64,000 bases of DNA from positions 62,001 through 126,000 of the forward strand of contig VDMD01000043.1 of the NCBI GenBank assembly GCA_007026445.1, in the 5' to 3' direction. The notes under the pieces were generated by a model. It saw only the letters and a program-made list of their open reading frames with translations, did not search any database and was not told the DNA's origin. Position 1 is the first letter of the stretch, and every line of letters begins with the position of its first letter. Positions 30,001-39,912 of this stretch are shown here, one piece after another. Both the position numbers and the translations under genes were made by a program. Origin of the DNA: Schizophyllum amplum. Lineage: Eukaryota > Basidiomycota > Agaricomycetes > Agaricales > Schizophyllaceae.

Positions 30001-33000
30001 AGAAGGTCGCCTTTCTTGCCCGAGCCGAGGAGACCTTGCTTCGCGCTCGAGCTGGGCTCACGCGCGGCGCTCGAGGTCGGTTCGTGTGCGGCGCTCGAGC
30101 TGGGTTCGCGTACGGCGCTCGAGGACGGTTCGTGTGCGGCGCTCGAGCTCGGTTCGCGTGCGGCAGGCGTCCCGATCTCGACGGGACTCCCGATCTCGAC
30201 GGGACTCCCGATCTCGACGGGACTCCCGATCTCCAAGGCAGGTTTCTTCCCCTTCCCCTTGCCCCGCTTCCGCACGACGACCACGTCCTCTTCTTCGTCC
30301 TCTGCCTGCTCGTCCACCTCCACCTCCCCCACCTCCTCCTCGTCCTCCCCCACCTCCTCCTCGTCCTCCTCCACAGCCCTCCCCTTCCCCCGCTTCGGCG
30401 GCGACATGGACACGTCTTCGTCCTCCTCGTCGTCCTCGTCCTCGTCCTCCACCTCCACAGCCTGCCGCTTCCCCCGCTTCGGCGGCGACGTCAGGGGCGA
30501 CATCGACGAGTCGGATGGTGGTGTAGTAGGACGGGCGGCAGCCTTCGTGGGTGATACGAGACCCTTCGTCGGCGACGCGGAGGTCTTCGTAGGCGACGCG
30601 GAGGTCTTCACGGGTGACGCGAAGGTCTTCACGGGCGACGCGGAGGTCTTCACGGGTGACGCGGCAGCCTTCGTCGGCGACGCGGGACCCTTCGCGGGCG
30701 ACGCGGTAGCCTTCGCGGGCGACGCGGTAGCCTTCGTCGGAGACGTAACAGGACGGGCGGATTTGCCCTGGCGCGAGAGCGGTCGGGGCTTTGTGGGCGA
30801 CGCCGGCGACCGATTCGTCGACTCGGCCATAACCTGATCCTCGTCGCCTGCGCGGTCTTCCTCGACGCCTGCGTGGTCTTCCTCGTCGTCGCCTGCGGGG
30901 TCTTCCTCCTCGTCGTCGCCTGCGGGGTCTTCCTCGTCGTCGTCGCCTGCGGGGTCTTCCTCGTCGTCGTCGCCTGCCTGGTCTTCCTCGTCGTCGCCTG
31001 CGTGGTCTTCCTCGACGTCTGCCTGGTCTTCCTCGTCATCCACACCCCCACCCTCCCCATCCACATCCATCATCGCCCTCACCTCGTTCGCGTCCACCGC
31101 GCTGCTCTGCGTGGGCGGGTGCGGGTTCTGTTTCGATGAGGGCGGGTGTTGCTTCGATGAGGGCGGCTTTTGTTTCGACGTGGGCGACTTCTGTTTCGAT
31201 GAGGGCGGGTTCTGTTTCGACGTGGGCGGACGCTGGTTCTTCGACTTGTGCGACGCGGGCGCCAGCAGACCCTGTTCAGCGAGGAACTTGCGGTCCAGTT
31301 CTTCCTGAAAAAACAGGGTGTTGTTAGCACATGGACGTAGCTGGCACACGAACACGACCGAGCGTCGTTAGCACACGAAAGTGGTCGAGCGTCGTTAGCA
31401 CACGAGTGCGATCGAGCGCTGGACGCGGATGCGATCGAGCGCTGCCAGGACGCGGATGCGGTCCACGACGTAGCAAAGGACGCGGTCCACGACGTAGCAA
31501 AGGACGCGGATGCGACCGAGCGCTGCCAGGACGCGGATGCGGTCCATATTGTAGCAAAGACGAGAGGGGCGAACTCACCTCCACCCTCAACCCCTCCTCA
31601 TCCTCCGCACCCACGACACCCGCACCCGCACCCACCCCCACCCCGCGCTCGCACAGCAGCCCGCTCAGGTCCGACCCTGGGGGGAAGGTGGTGTATCTGT
31701 ATGAGACGTGGTCAGTCATGTCGGGTCAAAGACTGTGGTCAATCATGTCGGGTCAAAGACGTGGTTAGTCATGTCGGGTCAAAGACTGTGGTCAGTCATG
31801 TCGGGCGAGGTGCGCGGAGGGACAGGCGTATGAAAAAACGGGACAGGCGTATGAAAAAACGGGACAGGCGTATGAAAAACGGGACCGGGACCACCACCAC
31901 ACGCGTCAGCGCTCCATCACCTTTCACCCCCCCCTCTCTCTCTCTCTCTCCCCCCTTTCACCCCCCCCCCCCCACACACAAACCCTCCCCTCTCTCCCCT
32001 TCCCCCATCACCCTTCACCAAAACCCCTCCACCCCATAACCCTCCTCTCCCCCATCCCCTTCCCCCCCCCCCCTCCCCTTTCAAAACACCAAAAAATCCC
32101 ACGCACCTCCCCCCCTCCCCCACCACCGTAGGCAACCGCCTCCACGCCACATAACAGTCCTCCACCCACAGGTGGTTCACGACCGGGATCCCCCACTCCA
32201 AGCCCTTGCGCGCTTTGAGGGAGGTGGTGCTGTTAGGGGGGGTGGTCAGCGGTGTTGGGGGAGGGGGTGGTTAGTGTCTTTTTCAACAAATATATATTGA
32301 GACGGGGGGTTAGTACGCGATGGGGGGGGTTAGATGGTGGGAGATGGGAGCGACGGTTAGTACACGATGGGGGCGAGGGGGGGGGGGGGGCGAAGGAAGG
32401 GAAGGGGGGCGAAGGAAGGGAAGGAGGAGAGGTTGGGGAAGGGGAAGGGGAAGGGGAGGCGAGGATCAGACGAGGAGAGGATCAGACGAGGATTAGAAGG
32501 GACGCGGCCATGACACGGGGAAAAGAGCGGAAGGCAAAAGGAAAAGAGCGGAAGGCAAAAGAAACTCGGGCCGTGGGAGAACGGGCTCTGAATGGAGAAG
32601 AAGCAGACCACCCACCTCGCCGCAACCAAAACCGGCTCCTCCCTCTCTCCTCCCTCGACCCTCCGCAACGTCGGCTCAAACCGCCCGCCCATCCCATGGA
32701 TGAGCTTCTTCAGATAATCCCGCGCCTCGCCCGTGTAGTTCGTGATGGAGAAGATCTGTTATATGTTTAGTGTTTACTCTTGAAAAGACAACCCAGTGTT
32801 TTCTCTTGAGAAGACAACCCCTCCTTGCCCCCATCCCCCCCCCCCCCTTCCCACCCCCCATCTCTCCCATCCCCCCATCCCCCTTCCCCACCCCCCTTCC
32901 CCCTCCCCCATCTCTCTTAACCACAACAACAAAAAACCCTCCCCGCCTATCACCCCCGTCCCCATCTCTCTTGACCACCAGCCCTCTCCCAACCCCATCT

Positions 33001-35043
33001 CTCTCTCTTAACAACAAACAACACTCCCCGTCCCCTCCTTCCCCATCCCCCTCCCCCATCCCCCACCCCCATCTCCCTTCCCCAAACACCTGAAAAAAAC
33101 CCTCCCCAAACCCCCTCTTTCATAACTCACCTGCCCCCCCATCCCCCCAATCGGCCGCCTCGGGACCGGGTAGTGGATCAATCGATCGGTGGGCGCGGTG
33201 AGCTGGCCGGTGCCGAGGACGAAGAAGAGCCAGTCGAGGGTGGCGATGGTGATAGGAGCGGTGGCGATGGTGAGAGGTTTGTTGGTGTTAGTGGGTGGGT
33301 GGGTTGACGTGTTAGGAGCGGTGGCGATGGCGAGAGGAGCGGTGGCGATGGTGAGGGGTGGCTTGTTGGTGTTGTTATTGGATGATGGTGCTTTGTTCGC
33401 CTTGAGTGCGCGTCGGGCGGCCTGGGGAGGGGGGTGTTAGATGGGCGCGGGTGAAGAGGGATAGTGGGTGAGGGGAGGATAGGGAGAGGGTGTGAGGATA
33501 GGGAGAGGGTGTGAGGATAGGGATACGCGAGGATAGGGATACGGCGAAAGGGTTATGCGTTGAAACGTGGTAAGGGGGTAGACGCAGTAACGCAATGGAC
33601 ACGGGATGGACGCAGTGAGAAGGGATGGCCATGATGAGAGGGTGGACGTGGAGAGAAGGGATAGCCGTGATGAGGGGGGATGGACGTGGAGAGAGAAGAA
33701 CATGGTTCAGAAGGCGAAGGATCGGATCGGAATGGACGCATGTTAGCGAGAGCGTGCAGGAGGGCATAGATGGACGGGTGGGAAAGATGGACGGGTGGCC
33801 CGGATGGACGGGTGGCACGGATGGAGTGTGGGATGGACAGTCGGATGACGCGTAGACAAACGTAGTGACGCGACGAAGGGAATAGACGCGCAGACGGGTT
33901 GCACGCGCAAGACGGACAAACGGAAAGGACACATGAACGCACCTCAAAGTACGTCTTCCCACTGCGATACCTGCAAATGAACAGGTCGCACTCTCTCCAG
34001 TCTTCCACCACCTCGCCGCCCGCACCCTCGATCGCCTCTACCACCGCCTGTATCTGGTCAGCGTCGATCAAGAGCCAGCAATCACACCACGCACCTCCCG
34101 CCTTTCCCCCAGCTCCAAATCCTCCGCCAAATACAACCGCTTGCCCTTCCACACCTCCCCCACCCCCAACCTCGGCACCGCCCCACCCCCCACCGCCCCC
34201 AACAACCTCGCCTTCTCCCTCTCCAACTTCCTCCCACCCGGCGTCTCGCTCCCCGCCCCCCGCAGCAGCGGCGGATCCGGCCACTCGTACGGCGCGGTGT
34301 CCAGCTTGCCCGTGCCCAGCCGTATGACGTCGTCGAACCAGTGCGGGAGGAGGACGCGCATGCCGGTGAGCTGCCTGTTGTGCATCGCGAGCCCGTACTT
34401 GTCGCTCCCCGTGCCCGGGCCGAGGGCGAAGAGGTGGGTCACGTTCGCGGTGAGCGCGGCCGTCCACTGGCCGCCGAGGTTGGTGATGCCGGCCTTGAGC
34501 ACGGTCTCGTCGCTGGGGATGAGCTGGGGGGAGGGCGGGTGGGCGGGTGAGGGAGGGTGGGAGGGTCGGGGCAGAGGGTGGGCGGGTGAGGGGGGGTGGG
34601 GCAGGGAGGGTCGGGGCAGAGGGAGGAGGAAGAGCGTCAGTCCAGGAAGGTATACAACAGGACAGTTCACGCACATCCGTACACGTCGCCGTCACCCCCG
34701 AGAACAACATCGTCGGGTCCGCCGAGTACATCTCCGGGGGCTCCTGCCGGTCGAGCGCGATGCTGCGTTCGACCCAGCGGTCTGTGACGATCCAGCGGTC
34801 TTGGTCCGCGTCGTTCATCTCAACTCCCTCGGCCGCGTCGTTCACCTCCTTCCATCCGTCGTTCACCTCCTGCCATCCGTCGAATCGTGTCGTGTCTGTC
34901 ACAATATGTGTCGCCTCCCTAACACTGGTGGCGGCACGAGCCCCATGCGCCTCCAGCGCCGCGCGCAGCTGCTCCCTTCTCGCCGGCCGAAAGGAGGGCG
35001 ATATGTGGTAGACGACGGATTCAAAGATGGGCTTCTTGGCCAT
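27088..35043 (-). CDS. RTT107: Multi-BRCT DNA-damage/replication-fork protein, Rtt107/Brc1 class
   Basis: Twelve exons: 35043-34675, 34523-34095, 34053-33943, 33421-33131, 32755-32616, 32229-32107, 31696-31579, 31304-27982, 27929-27854, 27775-27607, 27551-27364, 27300-27088. All are GT-AG and the model gives 1849 aa. N-terminal BRCT repeats: about 1-100 (ESVVYHISPSF, ATHIVTD), 113-230 (ITNLGGQWTAALT, VLLPHWFDDV, YEWPDPPLL), about 265-400 (AGGEVVEDWRECDLFICRY) and 400-490 (ITNYTGEARDYLKKLI, WGIPVVNHLWVEDC). A 1.1-kb-residue linker is acidic/basic low complexity with SKQ, DDEEDPAG, SPxK and KA(A/T)TK repeats. The C-terminal BRCT pair is about 1645-1849 (KLGVKVVTKPNECTHLV, RTQKFLCALPYV; HLISGKDD). 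Known family role: scaffold binding phosphorylated H2A at stalled forks. The symbol is by domain architecture; a PTIP/MDC1-like name is possible. Introns 3-7 are long and repeat-filled. Confidence 0.85.
30545..30810 (-). repeat. Array of S-P-x-K motifs in the Rtt107 linker
   Basis: Eleven Ser-Pro-(Thr/Ala/Val)-Lys motifs fall within about 90 residues, encoded by ~18-21-bp units. S-P-x-K is the consensus for cyclin-dependent kinase. Confidence 0.9.
30865..31020 (-). repeat. Acidic DDEEDPAG-type coding repeat
   Basis: Units of ~24-27 bp encode GDDDEEDPAG and variants, about eight copies, directly upstream of the S-P-x-K array in the linker of the BRCT protein. Confidence 0.88.
31700..31890. 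repeat. Two minisatellites in Rtt107 intron 6
   Basis: Four units like gtcatgtcgggtcaaagact, then three units like gggacaggcgtatgaaaaa, inside the intron 31697-32106. Intron 7 (31305-31578) has a third, unrelated array of gcgctgccaggacgcggatg type. Confidence 0.88.
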
Positions 35044-35074
35044 GACTCGGGTCGAGCAAGCCGTTGCTATTCGC

Positions 35075-35160
35075 GCACAATCCAGCGATTCGGAGGACCG
35101 CGCACAATCCAGCGATTCGGAGGACCGCGCACAATCCAGCGATTCGGATGACCGCGCACA
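35075..35160. repeat. 27-bp promoter repeat upstream of the Rtt107 gene
   Basis: Three units containing cgcacaatccagcgattcgg. The two duplicated copies of this promoter (43.68 and 48.70 kb) carry a different ~23-bp repeat (aacgtgtgctcctcgtc) at the same place. Confidence 0.9.
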
Positions 35161-35180
35161 ACGAGGAGGAGGAGGAGGAC

Positions 35181-35209
35181 AAGACGCGTGTGTGACGTGA
35201 CGTAGCGCG
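35181..35209 (-). promoter_or_regulatory. Conserved promoter block with ACGCGT and TGACGT motifs
   Basis: acgcgtgtgtgacgtgacgt within a 29-bp block that is identical at 35181, 43763 and 48774, while flanking sequence has diverged. ACGCGT is the MluI cell-cycle box bound by MBF at G1/S genes in other fungi, and TGACGT is a CRE/bZIP half-site. It sits about 140 bp upstream of the BRCT gene ATG. Confidence 0.55.
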
Positions 35210-35279
35210 TCGTGTGATTCAATGAGTCAAGTGTACCGAATGCAGTATGTTATTCCCACGCAGCGGCGCTGCTGGGGCC

Positions 35280-36300
35280 CGCCATCCGACTCAACTCCCG
35301 CCATCCGACTCAACTCCCGCCATCCACCTCGACTCGGACCGCCATCCACCTCGACTCAACTCCCGCCATCCGACTCAACTCCTGCCATCCGACTCAACTC
35401 CTCTCGCTTGCTCTATTTACCTCGACTCCTCTTACATAAATGCCCTTCTATCTATCTCGAGTCCTCTTGAATGCCCTTCTAACACTTATCTACTTATCTC
35501 GGCACCTCTCTCTACCTCGACACCTCTCTCTACCTCGGCACCTCTCTCTACCTCGACACCTCTCTCTATCTCGACACCTCTCTCTAGTACCTCGACACCT
35601 CTCTCTACCTCGACACCTCTCTCTACCTCGACACCTCTCCCTACCTCGACACCTCTCTCTACCTCGGCACCTCTCTCTACCTCGGCACCTCTCTAAATCA
35701 GCCATTATGATTTACCTTTGCTCTATTTGACCCGCATAGACTCGCTATTTGACCCGCATAGACTCGCTATTCGACCACAATCGTACCTTTCACTTCAATC
35801 GTGCCTTTCACCTCAGCCACCTCTCGCCATTCACGCGGACCTCAAGCGCCATCCACCTCGACTAGCCTCGTCATCCAACCCGGACCTCTCAAGCGCCATC
35901 CAACGCGGACCTCAAGCGCCATCCAAACCGGACTCGCGCCGATTCCTCTCGCCATCCAGCTAGACTCGACTCCTCTCGTCATGCAGCTAGACTCGACTAG
36001 CCTCGTCATGCAGCTAGACTCGATTCCTCTCGCTCATTCAACCTGGACTCGACTCCTCTCGTCATGCAGCTCAATCCCTCTCGGGCGCGGCTGCCTTGGG
36101 AGACTATCTCGGGCGTCATTTATCTCGACTAGCCTCGTCATCTATCTCGACTAGCCTCGTCATTTATCTCGACTAGCCTCGTCATCTATCTCGACTAGCC
36201 TCGTCATTTATCTCGATTAGCCTCGTCATCTATCTCGACTAGCCTCGTCATCTATCTCGACTAGCCTCGTCATTTATCTCGACTAGCCTCGTCATTCAAC
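35280..36300. repeat. Compound minisatellite field
   Basis: Several related pyrimidine-rich arrays: ccgccatccgactcaactcc units (35280-35400), an 18-bp ctctctacctcgacac array with about twelve copies (35500-35695), and a 21-bp array with nine units containing ctcgactagcctcgtcat (36115-36290). It resembles the fields at 43.8-44.7 and 48.8-49.4 kb. Confidence 0.92.
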
Positions 36301-36305
36301 CTGGA

Positions 36306-36890
36306 CTCCGGAATCTCTGCCCCGAGCTGCAGACCGTCAACTGGTCTGCCCCGAGCTGCAGGCCGGTCAACTGGTCTGACAATCACGCACACGGACATCT
36401 GAGTCTGACCATGACGCATACGGACATCTGAGTCTGACCATGACGCACGCGGACATCTGACCATGACGCACACGGACATCTGACCTTCGAGCTCGTGACG
36501 ATGGCGAATGAGCTCATGACGATGGCGAATGAGCGCGCGCGTCGCAGGCCGCCCATGCAGAAGGGGTCGCCCATGCAGAAGGGGTCGCCCATGCAGAAGG
36601 GGTCGCCCATGCAGAACATAAGCATATCGAGCTTCGGCGATAAGACAAAGCGCAGCGTACAATTCAATGCCCTGGGAGCATCCGACATGGGAGCATCCGA
36701 CATGGGAGCATCCGACATGGGAGCATCCGACATGGGAGCATCCGACATGGGAGCATCCGACATGGGAGCATCCGACATGGGAAATTTCAACATGGGGAGC
36801 ACCATCAAAGACTGTCCGCATATCTCTGACATAGTCAACGCGCACATCGACGCCACGCTTCCCTCGCTCCTCGATAGACGTGAATGGTAG
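36306..36890 (+). pseudogene. C-terminal remnant of a family-1 F-box gene with internal tandem arrays
   Basis: It matches the end of genes A and C. The pieces are CPELQTVNW (ccccgagctgcag, twice), FELMAVANDRARR-like sequence (ctcgtgacgatggcgaatga, twice), a GSPL/GSPM segment now (GSPMQK)x4, a FNALGA segment now (GASDM)x7, and a final IDATL...REW before TAG at 36888. Between them is a four-copy array containing acggacatctga. The F-box end is missing. Every array replaces a single unit in the intact paralogs. Confidence 0.8.
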
Positions 36891-36972
36891 GACTGCCAGT
36901 GGCTATAGTTCTTGTATAAAATATATATCGCCGTAACTTCCTGCAGGCATGTTGACAGCGAGGGACTACTTA

Positions 36973-37233
36973 CTACATAGTTCCTACCCCACCAATCTCC
37001 TTCACGCTCCTTACCAGAATAAATCGCTTCGTCACTCCCGACTGTGGCAGCGCTTCCTTGAACAACGCGTGCAGAATATCCTTGTCCCACTGCTTCAGAA
37101 CAGCGATGGCACCGAAAGTCCCGAGCCCTGCGGCTGATAGGGCGAGATGGTGTGCAGAGAGGTCGTGCGCAAGCGACGCGAGGAAGTCGGTGCCGGAGAC
37201 CTGCGCAATATCCGGATTCGCGTCGAGGAAAGC
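36973..37233 (-). pseudogene. Orphan fourth SAM-like repeat unit
   Basis: A minus-strand frame starting after CGTCGTCTTAG encodes FLASLAHDLS, then LKQWDKDILHALFKEALP and RFILVRSVKE, ending at TAG. This is the same unit as the repeats of the gene just upstream, but that gene's frame ends at TGA (37384) first. The only in-phase donor (GTGCAA at 37437) would cut into repeat 3. It may be an alternative last exon or a unit lost from the protein. Confidence 0.5.
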
Positions 37234-37383
37234 CTAAGACGACGAAGTTTAGCGTTCAACTCAGGCCAAAGATAAAAATAACAACAATGAAAATCAAGAA
37301 CGTCAGGAAAGGACGCGGAGGAGCTGAGCGCGAAGCAAAGGCGTAACACGGCGTGCATAATGTGAGAAAAACGCACTTTCGTT

Positions 37384-39483
37384 TCACTCTTCCGAATCTG
37401 ACTGACCGCTCTTGTCGCTCAGACGAATGCCTTGCACGAGCACGAACCGCTCCACCGCAGACAGCTGCGGCACAGCGTCCCGCAGCATCGCGTGAAGCTC
37501 CTCAGATGCCCAGCGCCTCAGTCTCGCAACGTCCCGCGCACATGCAAAGCCACAGGCCGCAAGCAGCGTCGCGCGCGCAGACATGTCGTGGTCGAGCGCG
37601 GCGAGGAACGCTTCCCCGTAGCTGATGTCATCAACCTCGCGATCTTTCACGGCGGTAGGAGGATCGGACGCCGGGGGCAGGAAGTTTGAAAGCGGCTCCC
37701 CGGAGTCCAAGCCCTGACGAAGCACGCGCAGGCCGCGCACGAGCACCGAGCGCGGGATCGCCTTCAGCGTCGGCACGGCGTCCTTGAAGAACGCATGCAT
37801 CTCCTCGTCGGCCCAGCCAGTGGTAACGATGAGCGTGTCGATTGTGTCGAGCTTCGGCGCGAGGAAGAGGTGGAGTATATCAAGAGGAAAATCGACTTCT
37901 CGGGACGTTAGAAAGCCGTGCACGGATGTCGTTCGTATATCAGGCACTCCGTTGAGCATGGTCTGAGGGCGGTCGAGTTAGGAGGTACATGGTATGCGCA
38001 GAGACTGATAGATGGAAATACCTTCACTGGACTAGGCGCCACGGACCCGTCCGCGTTGACTTCGCGCATGCCACGCGCAAGGACCCATCGTCGAAGTACA
38101 GTCATGCGCGGTATCGCCTCCGTGAGCATGTCGCGTAATTCCTCCTCAGACCAGTCGCGCAGGAATACGATGCGGTGCGCGCAGCCGAGGTCGCAGGCAG
38201 CCAGATCATCGTAGAACTCCGAGAGGTCGAGGTCGAGGTTGGCGAGGAACTCGGTAATGGACACTGACTGCGTATATTCTACTGGCGCTGTGTCGTGCAT
38301 TCGTTCTGACGCATGTTCCGTTTCAAACGATGATGCGGTGGAGGGCCTAGAGAGCGTATTCGTGCCTACGATTTGCGATGCGGCGGCGCGAGGTGCTGTT
38401 GGTTCGACATCGATCCTAGAACTAATGCGGGTCGGTGGAGGAGCCGACATAGGACGATAATCTGCAGGCGCGGAATCAGTAGGAGAATGCGGAGCGAAGA
38501 CTCCGGCGTCCTACCTGTGGCTAGTACATGCGCGCTGGGATGGATACTGATAGACGTGCCAGTGTCGTGGGTAGACAATCCTCCGGCCCACGCACTGAAG
38601 GAGCTGTTAGTGGACGCAGGATATGCGCCCGGAATATGTATGACGACCCGTTCGTGCTGGCAGTCGATGAACAAAGGATGCTTTATCAGAAAAGGTGAAA
38701 GGCGTACATCCTGCATAGGCCTTAGCAGCCGAGGGCGCTTCGCAGTCGGCGAGTTCCTGGACTCGGCGCCATTCAGCGAATGAGATGACGGTCCTGAGGT
38801 CCTATACGCGTTCTCGGACGACTTTTCACTCTCCTGAATGGGCTGATGACATGTTGTTGGCAGCATTCAGCAAAGATAGAATGCAGTGCATGAGGGGACG
38901 CACCGACAGCTTCCTCTTGCCCGTCGTTCGACGGCTCGTCGCAGGCCGGTAGTGCTCCAGAAAGGCATTGCTCACGTGCTTGTAGTCTTCCGCCACGTTG
39001 TCTTTGGGACGCCCGACCACTCTGCGTACAGTACTCTCGTGCACGCTCGCGTACGACGCAATCGCTGGACAAGAGCATCCACTCCCGGCCATAATGCGTA
39101 TCTGCGCACGTTCCGCGCGTGTCAAGTCTGCGCAAAAGATCAATAAATTTGCGAGGGACAAAGGGAAGCTCAAGCGGAAGCCACTCACTTTTCTGACTTC
39201 CAGGTGTACGCCGCTTGTCTGGTAGAATCATTTGCGAGGCCGTGCTCGAGGACGACCTGGACTCGCATGATTGTGATTTGGACTCGTCGCTAGACATCGA
39301 ACAGTGACGAAGAAGTTGCCTCTTCACAGCTGTTGCATCTTCATTATCCTTTCCCTTTGTGTGCGTGGCACGCCGACTAGTTTGCCCGTCGGACTCTTCG
39401 TAGACGTAGTTCCAGCCGTCTTCAGAAGATGACTGGGAGCTGCCATATTCAATAGGGCCTTCACGATCCATGTTACCGCGCAT
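37384..39483 (-). CDS. HTH-domain protein with SAM-like repeats
   Basis: Five exons: 39483-39189, 39127-38904, 38833-38515, 38461-38022, 37962-37384. Introns are 59-70 bp or shorter, with good donors (GTGAGT, GTGCGT, GTAGGA, GTATTT) and CTGAT-type branch sites, giving 618 aa. Residues about 1-95 are Ser-rich and charged. A helix-turn-helix-like segment follows at about 100-135 (LTRAERAQIRIMA, then CPAIASYASVHESTVRRVV), then basic patches (SRRTTGKRKLS, AKRPRLLRP). The second half has at least three SAM-like units of FLxxLDxDLS...LRxWxxEELxxxLxxAIPxxxxxxRxVLxRGMR form, at about 345-405, 450-495 and 540-600. Likely nuclear and DNA-binding with oligomerising repeats; the combination is inferred and the family is not one I can name. 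All exons keep frame. Confidence 0.75.
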
Positions 39484-39912
39484 ACTTGATTTCGTTCAAT
39501 TTAGATGGTGGGCGTCTGAAATGACGGTCGCGTACAGGCCACAAAGGCGACGCTAAAGTTAGGGGCAAGATCGGTACTTGCCGACGAGTCTTTGGCTATG
39601 TTTGGCTGCGACCGTCCAGTGGTGACGCTCCGCCATTTGTTCAACTTTTTGCTGTTGAGCAGGCATCATAAAGCTATAGCTGAAGCTCAGTCTCTTCGTA
39701 TCTGAGGTCCATTTGACCTACCACAACAAATATCTTCCGATTCTTGAAAATCAAGTCGATCTTGAATCTCGCTCTCGCGCTGCCGCCGCCTGCGCGAATT
39801 CGACCCCGCCGCGTTCTGGCGAGGCTCCTACCATGTCAGCGCGGCTATTGTGTACATACCCAACTTATGACCGGCATGCAATAGTCGTTTAATGTATCGC
39901 ACTATGAAGGGA
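39484..39912. other. Intergenic, nothing recognised
   Basis: Region between the HTH/SAM gene start and the 3' end of F-box gene E. No repeat array or small gene is seen. Confidence 0.5.
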
